A stretch of 27,934 nucleotides of DNA from an uncultured Collinsella sp. (GTDB taxonomy: Bacteria > Actinomycetota > Coriobacteriia > Coriobacteriales > Coriobacteriaceae), in contig UQIT01000027.1 in NCBI GenBank assembly GCA_900541175.1, positions 1-27,934 of the forward strand, read 5' to 3'. The translations under genes and the position numbers were made by a program. Numbering within the stretch: the first letter of the stretch is position 1; each line of letters opens with the position of its first letter. Below, piece by piece: positions 7,875 to 14,334 of this stretch. The notes beneath the pieces are model-generated. The model had not been told where the DNA came from. It saw nothing but the letters and a program-made list of their open reading frames with translations, and did no database searches.

Positions 7875-8022
7875 AACTATGCCGGTTTACTACGATGTAT
7901 CTGGAATGTTCGACCACGCACGCCTTTTCGTGTAACCGTCGGACTCTCTACCTGCGGTTTTGTAAACTGAGAACACGCGGTGGTCGAAGGTCGCCGATCC
8001 GTCGTAGTAAACCAGCATGGTT
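7875..8022. repeat. 43-bp imperfect inverted repeat with peptide-like arms
   Basis: Arm 7875-7917 and the reverse complement of 7980-8022 match at 34 of 43 bases around a 62-base centre. Both arms start with an ATG in the same register. The plus arm reads MPVYYDVSGMFDH and stops at 7935; the minus arm reads MLVYYDGSATFDH and continues to a 42-codon frame (8018 to 7890) that ends inside the other arm. Neither has a ribosome site. It may be a dispersed palindromic intergenic element, or a decayed head-to-head duplication of a small gene end. Confidence 0.6.
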
Positions 8023-8118
8023 TTGAAATGGCATCAGGTTGATTTCACGCTGAAATGTCTTGAAGCCCTGAATTTAAGGCCTTAACTTTTTATAAAACAA
8101 AAGTGAGGAGGCGACGCA

Positions 8119-8379
8119 ATGGAACTGACCCCGACCTTGATTTTGAATCTGGCGCTGCTGATCGTCCCGCCCGTTGTCCTTGTGCTGGTGTTCCGGCAAT
8201 GGTTGGCCCGGCACATCCGCTGGTCGGTTGCCTTGACTGCTCTCTGTGATGTTCTCCTGTTTTGGGATGAATTGTTCTACTATGAGAGATTCGGCCTGTT
8301 CGCTGTGCTGATTCTGGTGCAGTTGGCGGCCACCGGCGCAGCAGCGTTCCGCATTTACAACAAACAAAGAAAAGGTTGA
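8119..8379 (+). CDS. small hydrophobic membrane protein, unknown function
   Basis: An 86-residue protein I cannot assign to a family. It has hydrophobic segments at about residues 7-25, 37-50 and 57-76, separated by short charged turns, and a basic C-terminus (YNKQRKG), suggesting three membrane passes. The start is well supported by GAGGAGG about eight bases before the ATG. It is the first gene inside the foreign region and lies 48 bases before the next small gene in the same direction. Small membrane proteins of this sort are common as accessory genes in Firmicutes conjugative elements. No function is proposed. Confidence 0.6.
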   Translation: MELTPTLILNLALLIVPPVVLVLVFRQWLARHIRWSVALTALCDVLLFWDELFYYERFGLFAVLILVQLAATGAAAFRIYNKQRKG

Positions 8380-8427
8380 ACAGAAAATAGGTATCATCAA
8401 TCGAAAATATCATCGGAGGTATAACTT

Positions 8428-8685
8428 ATGGAAAAAGAAACGATGGGAACTGTAATTTCAGTTACAAAACAATGGTGGTTAAAAGTGAATCGTAAACCTG
8501 TCCGCGCTCATGCTATGGATGGCGCAGCCTTTCCGCATACTATCAAGGTCAAATATACGATAGACGGAAAAGATTACATCTGCCGAAAATGGATTGGCGC
8601 AGGAAACAAAGTCCCTGACAAGGGAACAACGATTAAAGTTACCTATTGTGAAGATAAGCCATCGAAAGCAAGAATTGAACTCTAA
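8428..8685 (+). CDS. small conserved-looking protein, unknown function
   Basis: An 85-residue soluble protein with alternating short hydrophobic and charged stretches, likely a small beta-rich fold: VISVTKQWWLKVN, then IKVKYTIDGKDYICRKWIG and TTIKVTYCEDKPSKARI. I think proteins like this occur in Tn916/Tn1549-type elements, but I cannot name a family with confidence. The ATG at 8428 has GGAGG nine bases upstream; the internal ATG at 8443 (MGTVIS) is a weaker alternative. No signal peptide or membrane segment is seen. Strand and spacing place it in one unit with the preceding membrane protein. Confidence 0.6.
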   Translation: MEKETMGTVISVTKQWWLKVNRKPVRAHAMDGAAFPHTIKVKYTIDGKDYICRKWIGAGNKVPDKGTTIKVTYCEDKPSKARIEL

Positions 8686-8833
8686 TTCAAATTGACTGAC
8701 TAACATGGTATGTTATGGCCTTTGCGGAATAAGACATACCTACATATTCAAACATCTGCCTCCACAGCGGGGAAAAGAAAAAAACCGCTGACGGGCAGAG
8801 GATTTCGTGCGCTTTCCTGTATCACTGACGGAT

Positions 8834-8874
8834 ACGGCGGTTTTGAGTAGATCAAGGCCGCCGTTTCTTTTTGC
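8834..8874 (+). terminator. intrinsic terminator
   Basis: ACGGCGG (8834-8840) pairs with CCGCCGT (8858-8864). A small inner stem TTGA/TCAA sits in the loop and TTCTTTTT follows. It lies about 150 bases past the second small gene and probably ends that unit. Just upstream (8756-8798) is a nested hairpin, CTGCC/GGCAG around AGCGG/CCGCT. Confidence 0.6.
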
Positions 8875-8900
8875 TTCGACGACCCCTGCACCGTGTTCTG

Positions 8901-8931
8901 GCATGGCGGCTTTAGGAGGGAGCCGCCATGC
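8901..8931 (+). promoter_or_regulatory. hairpin presenting a ribosome site in its loop
   Basis: GCATGGCGGCT (8901-8911) and AGCCGCCATGC (8921-8931) form a perfect 11-bp stem. The nine-base loop carries AGGAGGG, and the ATG of the candidate leader peptide lies within the 3' arm (8928). Folding would bury that start codon while exposing the ribosome site, an arrangement typical of translationally controlled leaders. Confidence 0.55.
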
Positions 8932-9035
8932 AACGAAAACTACTTCGACAAAATCCGACAGGGGTTAGCCTGTCAAAAAAAGCCGTCCCCCGGCAGCGGG
9001 GACAAGCGGCTACGAGTATGTACTATACCATGTAG
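8928..9035 (+). CDS. candidate leader peptide (35 codons)
   Basis: A short frame starting MQRKLLRQNPTG and ending SMYYTM, preceded by AGGAGGG at eight bases. It is strongly basic. Within it, AGCCGTCCCC and its downstream partner (GGGGAC plus CGGCT) can form a second hairpin. The stop codon lies 25 bases before a strong terminator-like hairpin at 9061-9089. The layout resembles the transcription-attenuation leader known upstream of tet(M) in Tn916, but no resistance gene follows; the sigma-factor gene does. Translation is unproven and I see no recognised family. It could instead be non-coding structure. Confidence 0.4.
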   Translation: MQRKLLRQNPTGVSLSKKAVPRQRGQAATSMYYTM

Positions 9036-9060
9036 GAAAGGAACATATTGCTTTTTGTTT

Positions 9061-9096
9061 CGCCCAGCGGGTCTTTGACCTGCCGGGCGAATTTTG
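9061..9096 (+). terminator. attenuator/terminator hairpin before the sigma-factor gene
   Basis: CGCCCAGCGGGTC (9061-9073) pairs with GACCTGCCGGGCG (9077-9089). The stem has 13 positions with one mismatch and one G-T pair, a TTT loop, and then AATTTTGTTATTT. It stands between the candidate leader peptide and the sigma-factor gene, so it probably attenuates transcription into the regulatory genes. The rest of the gap to 9246 is purine-rich and shows no gene. Confidence 0.65.
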
Positions 9097-9246
9097 TTAT
9101 TTCCTGCGGTCTGTTTCCCGGCGCAAAAAGAAATTTCAAAAAAGTGAAAAAAGGAGGCGTTTAGCGGGCAGCCAGAGAGATTCCATTCGCTCTATTGGCG
9201 GAAAGGGAGAGAACCACCACATCCCCCATAGAAAGGGGGTGAGAAG

Positions 9247-9678
9247 ATGGAAGCGATCCCCCGCAAATACGGTGAATGGGGCCAGTTTGACCGCTACTGC
9301 AAGCTGGTTCTGTACCATGAGGCGATAGATTATCTGCGGGAAATGAAGTGCCGCCGCGACCGTGAAGTGTCGCTGGACGCCGTTTCCCCGGCTGATTGGG
9401 ACAGGCTCTCGACCGTAGATCGGTATTCCTGCGACAGCTTTATATTCAGTTCGCATGGCTATGACCTACATATCGACAACGAGCTTGTGGCCGAGGCGTT
9501 TGCCAGCCTGCCAAAAGACGAGCAGAGTATTTTGATTCTCCGCTTTGTTCTGGATTTGACTGACGAAGAAATTGGCCGCCTGATGGGAATGTCCCGCAGC
9601 GCAGTACAGCGCCACAGGACAAGCACCCTAAAAGACCTGCGTGTAAAATTGATGGCGTTCATGCCGGAGGGAGGTTAA
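9247..9678 (+). CDS. Tn916 Orf7-type sigma-70-like regulator
   Basis: A 143-residue sigma-factor-like protein matching the Orf7 group of Tn916/Tn1549 elements, thought to act in element gene control. The C-terminal half shows sigma region 4: FASLPKDEQSILILRFVLDLT followed by the helix-turn-helix EEIGRLMGMSRSAVQRHR (about residues 106-123). The N-terminal half lacks a clear region 2, as is usual in this small group. The start at 9247 follows AGGGGGTGAGAAG. The stop lies six bases before the Orf8-type gene, so the two are probably one transcript. It gives one of the clearest signs of Firmicutes origin in the window. Confidence 0.85.
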   Translation: MEAIPRKYGEWGQFDRYCKLVLYHEAIDYLREMKCRRDREVSLDAVSPADWDRLSTVDRYSCDSFIFSSHGYDLHIDNELVAEAFASLPKDEQSILILRFVLDLTDEEIGRLMGMSRSAVQRHRTSTLKDLRVKLMAFMPEGG

Positions 9679-9684
9679 ACGCGG

Positions 9685-9927
9685 ATGAAGCAATCCAGTT
9701 ACAAGGGCAAAAGCCCTCTGCCTGATTTTGTGATCGACGCGGCCTGCGCCGGTAACGCCGAAGCCGTGGAGCGTGTCTTGCAGCATTACGACGGCTATAT
9801 CAATAAGCTGTGTACCCGGACGCTCTATGACGGCAGCGGCCAGCCTCATATCTGCATTGACGAGTATATGAAGCGCCGATTGCAAATCAAGCTGATCCAT
9901 TCCATCGTTAGTCCCATTGGCGACTGA
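9685..9927 (+). CDS. Tn916 Orf8-type helix-turn-helix protein (HTH_16)
   Basis: An 80-residue protein of the HTH_16 group that accompanies the Orf7 sigma factor in Tn916-family elements. The family pattern is visible: LPDFVIDAACAGNAEAVERV, then QHYDGYINKLCTRTLYD, then YMKRRLQIKLIHSI. The ATG at 9685 follows the preceding stop at close spacing, with GGAGGGAGG overlapping the end of the sigma-factor gene. Its exact task is not well established; it is taken to help regulate the element. It is followed by 432 bases without a gene before xis, a longer gap than in Tn916. Confidence 0.8.
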   Translation: MKQSSYKGKSPLPDFVIDAACAGNAEAVERVLQHYDGYINKLCTRTLYDGSGQPHICIDEYMKRRLQIKLIHSIVSPIGD

Positions 9928-10359
9928 CGGTTAAGGCCCCGGCCATAGACAGGCGGCTTTCCCTTTCCCCGCCTGCCTGTTTCCCGGCGGCCCCTTTGCT
10001 CCTTGACAAATACGCCCGCAGGACAATGGCGGCGCGTCATAGGGCAGACGGATACATTCTGTCTGCGCCGAGCCGGGCGGCAGGTGCGCCAAGAGGCTTT
10101 CCCTCATTGGGGTAAGCGGAGCGATTTTACCGGGCCGTAAAGCAGGTGTGGCAGCCTGCGGGCGACGACGCGCAGGCAGGACAATGATACGCCCTTGCCG
10201 TCGTAGTCCGAGCGTTTGAAGCGTCGCAGGCAACGAGCAGGGCCGCGTGAGAACCACGCGGGGGTGAGATTCCCGTGGAGCTGTGCCAGCAGCCGTCCGT
10301 TATTTTCTGCCCACTTTCACAAAAACAATCTTTGTTTTGAAAAGAAAGGGGGCCATGTT
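9928..10359 (+). other. structured non-coding gap before xis
   Basis: No frame here has a credible start or product. The DNA is G+C-richer than its neighbours and rich in potential hairpins: an ACAGGCGG/CCGCCTG pairing near 9950-9982, and CCGCGTG/CACGCGG near 10243-10261, which could alternatively pair CCACG with a downstream CGTGG. It may be an untranslated regulatory RNA region or the residue of a lost gene. Confidence 0.4.
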
Positions 10360-10563
10360 ATGAGTAATAACGATGTGCCTATTTGGGAAAAATACACGCT
10401 TACCATTGAGGAAGCGTCCAAATATTTTCGGATCGGGGAAAACAAACTGCGTCGGCTTGCCGAGGAAAACCCCACCGCTGGCTGGGTGATCCTGAACGGC
10501 AACCGCATCCAGATCAAGCGGAAGCAGTTTGAAAAAATCATTGATTCCCTTGACACAATATAG
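10360..10563 (+). CDS. xis: excisionase, Tn916 Xis type
   Basis: A 67-residue recombination directionality factor that bends the element ends and steers the integrase toward excision. The sequence reads IWEKYTLTIEEASKYF, GENKLRRLAEENP and NRIQIKRKQFEKIID, closely resembling Tn916 Xis in both pattern and length. I chose ATG 10360 because AAAGGGGG lies a few bases upstream; a longer in-frame reading from 10216 has no such site. It is followed by a hairpin region and then int, the classical xis-int order. The gene looks intact. Confidence 0.93.
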   Translation: MSNNDVPIWEKYTLTIEEASKYFRIGENKLRRLAEENPTAGWVILNGNRIQIKRKQFEKIIDSLDTI

Positions 10564-10567
10564 TGAA

Positions 10568-10617
10568 AAAGGGCCTTGCGCGTGTTATAAAAGGTTATAA
10601 GCGTGTCAAGGCTCTTT
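10568..10617 (+). promoter_or_regulatory. long hairpin between xis and int
   Basis: AAAGGGCCTTG (10568-10578) pairs with CAAGGCTCTTT (10607-10617), one G-T pair. A central TTATAA-AAGG-TTATAA hairpin (10585-10600) lies inside. It may act as a partial terminator that sets the xis-to-int expression ratio, or as a transcript-stabilising structure. Confidence 0.5.
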
Positions 10618-10619
10618 CC

Positions 10620-10639
10620 GTCATGGAAAGGAGCATGAC
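10620..10639 (+). promoter_or_regulatory. small hairpin with the int ribosome site in its loop
   Basis: GTCATG (10620-10625) and CATGAC (10634-10639) are perfect complements around the loop GAAAGGAG. The loop contains the AAGGAG ribosome site, and the int ATG follows at 10643. This could tune integrase translation. Confidence 0.45.
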
Positions 10640-10642
10640 GAA

Positions 10643-11920
10643 ATGCCAAGAAAAGAACGAGATGAAAAAAGACGGGACAACAAAGGCCGCCTTTTGAAGT
10701 CTGGAGAGAGCCAGCGATCAGATGGAAGATACGCTTACAAATACATTGACACCTTTGGAGAAACCCAGTTTGTTTACTCATGGAAGTTAGTACCTACCGA
10801 CAAAGTACCTGCCGGGAAACGGCCCTGTCTTTCCCTGCGCGAGAAGATCAAGCAGATACAGAAAGACCTTGACGACGGGATAGACACCATCGGCAAGAAA
10901 ATGACCGTGTGCCAGCTTTATGAAAAGTACACCCGGCAGCGCGGGAATGTGCGGAAAGGAACCCAAAAGAGCCGCCAGCAGTTAATGAAACTTCTGTCCG
11001 AAGATAAGCTGGGCGCGGCCAGCATTGACAGCGTGAAGCTGTCCGACGCAAAAGAATGGGCCTTGCGTATGCAGGAAAAAGGCGTTGCCTACAACACCAT
11101 CTGCAACAGCAAGCGTTCCTTAAAAGCCATCTTTTATATGGCCGTACAGGACGACTGCCTCCGCAAGAATCCCTTTGACTTCCAGATCAATGAGGTTATC
11201 AACGATGATACCGTACCAAAGGTGCCGCTTACCCCTACACAGGAAAACGAGCTTTTGGACTTCATGCAGAACGATCCCGTCTATGTCAAGTATTATGACG
11301 AGGTGGTGATCCTGCTGGAAACCGGGCTTCGTATTTCCGAACTCTGCGGTCTGACGCCCGCCGACCTGAATTTTGAAAAGCGCTTTGTGAATGTAGACCA
11401 CCAGCTTTTGAGAAGCACCGAGGACGGCTACTATATCGAAGCGCCAAAAACAGAAAGCGGATTCCGTCAAGTGCCGATGAGCGCAGCCGCCTATGAAGCG
11501 TTTGAGCGCGTGTTGAAGAAGCGCAGGGACGGCAGGTGCATTGAGGTTGATGGTTATAAGGACTTCCTGTTCCTGAACCGGGACGGCCTGCCCAAAACCG
11601 CCGTCAACTATGACGCCATGTTCAAGTGCCTTGCAAAGAAGTACAACAAGTGCCACAAGGAGCCGCTGCCCGATGTGATGACGCCGCACACCATGCGGCA
11701 TACATTCTGTACCAGAATGGCAAACGCGGGCATGAACCCCAAGGCATTGCAGTACATCATGGGACACGCCAACATTGTAATGACGCTGAACTATTACGCC
11801 CACGCTACTTTCCATTCCGCACAGGAGGAAATGGAACGGCTGCAAGCCAAGGCAAAACCCACCACAGAGGCCAAGCCGGAAGCTGTGGCGGAAAGCGCCG
11901 AGGAAACCAAGGCGGCATAA
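10643..11920 (+). CDS. int: tyrosine integrase, Tn916/Tn1549 family
   Basis: A 425-residue tyrosine recombinase that excises and integrates the element. The N-terminal arm-binding domain begins KRRDNKGRLLKSGESQR and continues YKYIDTFGETQFVYSWKLV, typical of Tn916 Int. A SAM-like core-binding domain follows (about 85-180). The catalytic residues are all present: Arg230 in TGLRISEL, the HTMRH motif with His349 and Arg352, His375 in MGHAN, and the nucleophile Tyr384 in TLNYYAHATF. They run at a constant offset of five from Tn916 Int. A charged Ala/Glu-rich tail extends past the usual end. AAGGAG precedes the ATG. The gene appears functional, though the rest of the element is missing. Confidence 0.95.
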   Translation: MPRKERDEKRRDNKGRLLKSGESQRSDGRYAYKYIDTFGETQFVYSWKLVPTDKVPAGKRPCLSLREKIKQIQKDLDDGIDTIGKKMTVCQLYEKYTRQRGNVRKGTQKSRQQLMKLLSEDKLGAASIDSVKLSDAKEWALRMQEKGVAYNTICNSKRSLKAIFYMAVQDDCLRKNPFDFQINEVINDDTVPKVPLTPTQENELLDFMQNDPVYVKYYDEVVILLETGLRISELCGLTPADLNFEKRFVNVDHQLLRSTEDGYYIEAPKTESGFRQVPMSAAAYEAFERVLKKRRDGRCIEVDGYKDFLFLNRDGLPKTAVNYDAMFKCLAKKYNKCHKEPLPDVMTPHTMRHTFCTRMANAGMNPKALQYIMGHANIVMTLNYYAHATFHSAQEEMERLQAKAKPTTEAKPEAVAESAEETKAA

Positions 11921-11954
11921 GTAGTACGCAGAATTTACTACTGCTTTTACTACT
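11920..11954 (+). repeat. TACTACT repeats after int, possible integrase arm sites at an element end
   Basis: TACTACT occurs at 11936-11942 and 11948-11954, with an inverted copy AGTAGTA at 11920-11926, all within 35 bases of the int stop. In Tn916 the integrase N-terminal domain binds short direct repeats (DR2) just inside the transposon ends. These copies are in the right place to do the same, and so suggest that the element's right end lies shortly after 11954. Confidence 0.5.
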
Positions 11955-12015
11955 TTTGAGAGTGAAAACATGAGGGGTAATAAAAAGATTTGTGAGGTTC
12001 TTCCGATATGAAAAG

Positions 12016-12051
12016 TGCCGGAAAAGCCCGAAGTAACGGGCTATACCGGCA
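12016..12051 (+). terminator. two-tier hairpin between int and the GntR operon
   Basis: TGCCGG (12016-12021) pairs with CCGGCA (12046-12051), and GCCCG (12026-12030) with CGGGC (12037-12041), stacked across a small internal loop. There is no T run, so termination strength is doubtful. It could insulate the operon from int transcription. Confidence 0.4.
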
Positions 12052-12137
12052 TATAAGAACATCTAAAGAGATAATTAGAAATCTATTAAATGATTGTTGT
12101 AACAGCATGACAGTTAAAACACACGGAGGATGCAGCA

Positions 12138-12521
12138 ATGAAACTGATTATTTCAAATGTATCTGGCGTCCCCATATACGAGCAGATTAAACAGCAGATC
12201 AAGGCGGCTATTTTATCTGGCGAGCTTCAAGCCGAAGAAACTTTGCCCTCCCTTAGAACACTTGCCAAAGACTTAAAGATCAGCGTCTTAACAGTGACAA
12301 AGGCATACACAGAATTAGAGCAAGAGGGCTTTGTTAAAAATGTGCAGGGGCGCGGATGTTTCGTAATGGGGTCTGGTTCAGAACTGATTAAGGAGCAGCT
12401 TATTTGCAAAGTAGAAAACAATCTCACCGAAGCAATAAAAGCTGCAAGAATGGCAAATCTATCCACAGAGGAATTACATCGCCTTTTGGACATTTTAACG
12501 GAGGTAAAAACAGATGACTAA
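12138..12521 (+). CDS. GntR-family repressor, YtrA subfamily
   Basis: A 127-residue regulator with the YtrA-type layout: an N-terminal GntR winged helix (YEQIKQQIKAAILSGEL, LPSLRTLAKDLKISVLTV, YTELEQEGFVKNVQGRGCF) and only a short C-terminal helical segment instead of a ligand domain. Such repressors usually control the ABC transporter genes beside them and respond to cell-envelope stress. ACGGAGGA lies upstream of the ATG. The stop overlaps the ATPase start by eight bases (ATGACTAA), so the two are translationally coupled and the operon is probably self-regulated. A short TGTT-GT-AACA palindrome near 12093-12102 in the leader is a candidate operator, unproven. Confidence 0.85.
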   Translation: MKLIISNVSGVPIYEQIKQQIKAAILSGELQAEETLPSLRTLAKDLKISVLTVTKAYTELEQEGFVKNVQGRGCFVMGSGSELIKEQLICKVENNLTEAIKAARMANLSTEELHRLLDILTEVKTDD

Positions 12522-13374
12522 TTATTTAGAGGTAACGAATCTTTCAAAATCTTTTGATTCTTTTCAGCTTCACAATATCAGCTTTACTTTGCCAAAGGGA
12601 TATATTATGGGCTTGATCGGCCCGAATGGTTCTGGCAAAACAACGACAATCAAACTGATTTTGAATATGCTCAAGCGCACCGGCGGCACAGTCAAAGTGA
12701 TGGGGCTGGATAATATCGCAGAAGAACAAAAAGTAAAATCAGAGCTGGGCGTTGTTTTCGATACAAATTATTTCAGTGATGATTGGAAAGTGTCGCAGAT
12801 TGAAAAATCCATTTCGGTATTTTATCCAAATTGGGACAGCCAGAAATTTGCGGATATGTTACGGAAATTTCACATTGCACCAACCAAAAAGGTAAAAGAA
12901 CTTTCCAAAGGTATGCAGATGAAGTTAATGCTTGCCTGTGCGTTTTCATACGACGCCAAGCTGCTGATCCTCGACGAGCCGACCAGTGGACTTGATCCGG
13001 TTTCCAGAGATGAACTTTTGAAAATTCTTTCAGAGTATATTGAAGATGGCGAGCATAGTGTTTTGTTCTCCACCCATATCACAGGCGATTTGGAGCGTGC
13101 AGCCGATTATATTACCTACATCAGTTATGGCGAGCTGTACTTTACTGGCAGCAAAGACGATTTTGTAGATATGTTCCGCATTGTAAAAGGTGGAATTGAG
13201 GAACTGTCCGATGATCTGAAAAATAAGGCGGCTGGTATTCGTACATTCCCTACGGGATTTGAGGCTCTGATGAAAACCGAAGATATTAACGGTTTCTCCA
13301 ACCTGACTGTTGAGCCTGCCACCATTGATGAAATTGTAGTGTTTACAAGCAAGAAAGGTGACGATTATGAGTAA
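12514..13374 (+). CDS. ABC transporter ATP-binding protein (YtrB-like)
   Basis: A 286-residue ATPase subunit of an ABC-2-type transporter. Walker A GPNGSGKT is at 36-43. The signature reads ELSKGMQMK, the LSKGM variant common in the YtrB group. Walker B LLILDEPTSGLDP and the switch-histidine segment FSTHI are intact. A C-terminal extension of about 80 residues (from YISYGELYF onward) is typical of exporters of this kind. It is coupled to the GntR gene upstream and overlaps the permease start downstream by eight bases, so all three are made together. Substrate is unknown; relatives are linked to peptide-antibiotic or envelope stress. Confidence 0.9.
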   Translation: MTNYLEVTNLSKSFDSFQLHNISFTLPKGYIMGLIGPNGSGKTTTIKLILNMLKRTGGTVKVMGLDNIAEEQKVKSELGVVFDTNYFSDDWKVSQIEKSISVFYPNWDSQKFADMLRKFHIAPTKKVKELSKGMQMKLMLACAFSYDAKLLILDEPTSGLDPVSRDELLKILSEYIEDGEHSVLFSTHITGDLERAADYITYISYGELYFTGSKDDFVDMFRIVKGGIEELSDDLKNKAAGIRTFPTGFEALMKTEDINGFSNLTVEPATIDEIVVFTSKKGDDYE

Positions 13375-14017
13375 TATTTTGAAATCCACAAAATTAGATA
13401 TTGCATTGGTAAAACCATATTTTAAGACAATTTGTTTCACCCTGCTTCTGCCGATTGTGTTTGCCGCAATCAATCGTTCTTTACTGACAGGGGTATCATT
13501 TGCTATGTGCTTTATTGCCATGACGACGGGATATACCTTTTCCATCACAGAAAAAAACAGCATGGATCGGCTGTTTGGTATTTTACCTGTTCGGAAAAGC
13601 GAGCTTGTGATCGGACGCTATGTTTTCGTCCTTGCAATGGGGCTTCTTTCCTTGATTATTTCTTTGATTGCACAGCCGCTTGTCTTGAAAGTGCTGGGTG
13701 AAACAGTTGGCGTATTTGATATTGTAACTGCCGCTATTGCAGGAGTATTCTTATTTGCACTCTATACTGTGTTCCAGATTCCGGGATATTACAAGTACGG
13801 CTCAATCAAAGGACGGGTATTTATGTATATTCCAGTGGCCGGTTTTTTGGTGACTTTACTTCTTCTCTCTAAAATGCCAGCTATCGGGAACTCAATTATT
13901 TCAGTCGTTGAATCTTCTCCGATACTTCTCGTTTTCCTTGCGGTTTTTGCTATTGTTGTGATGTATGCGGTTTCAATCTTCTTGTCCATTCGGGTTATGA
14001 AGAATAAGGAAATGTGA
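13367..14017 (+). CDS. ABC-2-type transporter permease
   Basis: A 216-residue membrane protein with about six hydrophobic segments (roughly residues 22-40, 45-60, 85-105, 118-140, 155-170 and 188-208). It follows the ATPase gene directly and is the likely membrane partner, of the ABC2_membrane_5 sort. The motif ITEKNSMDRLFGILPVRKSELVIGRY between the early segments is typical of that group. ATG 13367 was chosen because AAAGGTG lies just upstream; an in-frame GTG at 13358 has weaker support. It overlaps the ATPase stop. The next small gene starts ten bases downstream. Confidence 0.85.
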   Translation: MSNILKSTKLDIALVKPYFKTICFTLLLPIVFAAINRSLLTGVSFAMCFIAMTTGYTFSITEKNSMDRLFGILPVRKSELVIGRYVFVLAMGLLSLIISLIAQPLVLKVLGETVGVFDIVTAAIAGVFLFALYTVFQIPGYYKYGSIKGRVFMYIPVAGFLVTLLLLSKMPAIGNSIISVVESSPILLVFLAVFAIVVMYAVSIFLSIRVMKNKEM

Positions 14018-14026
14018 GGTGATTGT

Positions 14027-14140
14027 ATGGATTTCACAATTTTGGCAGTTGTGCTTTTGATTGGTGTTGGCGTTCCTATCCGTAATAAACTCATACGGAA
14101 ATATCGGGATAAGAAAAAGAATGATCGCAATTCGGAGTGA
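14027..14140 (+). CDS. 37-residue single-pass membrane peptide
   Basis: A short gene starting MDFTILAVVLLIGVGVP, one hydrophobic segment of about 16 residues, followed by a strongly basic tail (IRNKLIRKYRDKKKN). GAGGTG lies five bases before the ATG. Spacing to its neighbours is tight: ten bases after the permease stop and five bases before the next start. It is therefore probably a real small protein of the ABC operon, perhaps a transporter accessory, inserted with the tail in the cytoplasm. No family is recognised. Coding status rests on the ribosome site and operon spacing. Confidence 0.55.
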   Translation: MDFTILAVVLLIGVGVPIRNKLIRKYRDKKKNDRNSE

Positions 14141-14145
14141 ACAAT

Positions 14146-14334
14146 ATGGAGAAAACAGAGTTCATCCGCTGCCCAGTCTGCGGGAATAAAACACGCGACA
14201 AAATCCGGGAAGATACCATTCTAAAAAATTTTCCTCTCTTTTGTCCAAAATGCAAAAGTGAATGTCTAATCGACATTGAGCAATTCCATATAACCGTTAT
14301 CAAAGCGCCAGACGCACAGCCGCAGAGCCGATAA
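14146..14334 (+). CDS. cysteine-rich KTR domain protein
   Basis: A 62-residue protein with two CxxC pairs, IRCPVCGNKTRDKIREDT and FCPKCKSECLID, matching the cysteine-rich KTR family, small putative zinc-ribbon proteins often found on Firmicutes conjugative elements. The KTR-like KTR triplet follows the first pair. ATG 14146 is preferred because GGAG lies eight bases upstream; a GTG nine bases earlier is less likely. The stop codon lies inside the stem of a strong terminator, marking this as the last gene of the GntR-ABC operon. The function of the family is not established. Confidence 0.8.
   Translation: MEKTEFIRCPVCGNKTRDKIREDTILKNFPLFCPKCKSECLIDIEQFHITVIKAPDAQPQSR

Larger units (their letters stand above)
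8100..11980 (+). mobile_element. recombination/regulation end of a Tn916/Tn1549-family element
   Basis: The order leader-attenuator, Orf7-type sigma factor, Orf8-type HTH protein, xis, int matches the right end of Tn916/Tn1549-family conjugative transposons. None of that family's transfer genes (relaxase, FtsK-like ATPase, VirB4, NlpC/P60) occur to its left, so this is a partial or rearranged element. The right limit is placed just past the TACTACT repeats after int. The left limit is uncertain; it could be near the A+T-rich run at 8089-8100. Codon use and composition are Firmicutes-like and unlike the left flank. Confidence 0.7.

Noticed and set aside
7663..7935. A 90-codon plus-strand frame from the tRNA-Ala promoter region into the inverted repeat
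   Set aside because: It begins inside the tRNA promoter, is Arg/Pro-rich from G+C-rich DNA and has no ribosome site; only its last residues are part of the repeat discussed separately.
8074..8413. Two overlapping minus-strand frames over the first small membrane gene
   Set aside because: Low-complexity Gln/His/Arg-rich readings without ribosome sites; the plus-strand gene has GAGGAGG and membrane segments.
9928..10359. Possible group II intron or riboswitch in the gap before xis
   Set aside because: Hairpins are present, but I find no domain V-like element, no reverse transcriptase and no known riboswitch core; left as a structured gap.
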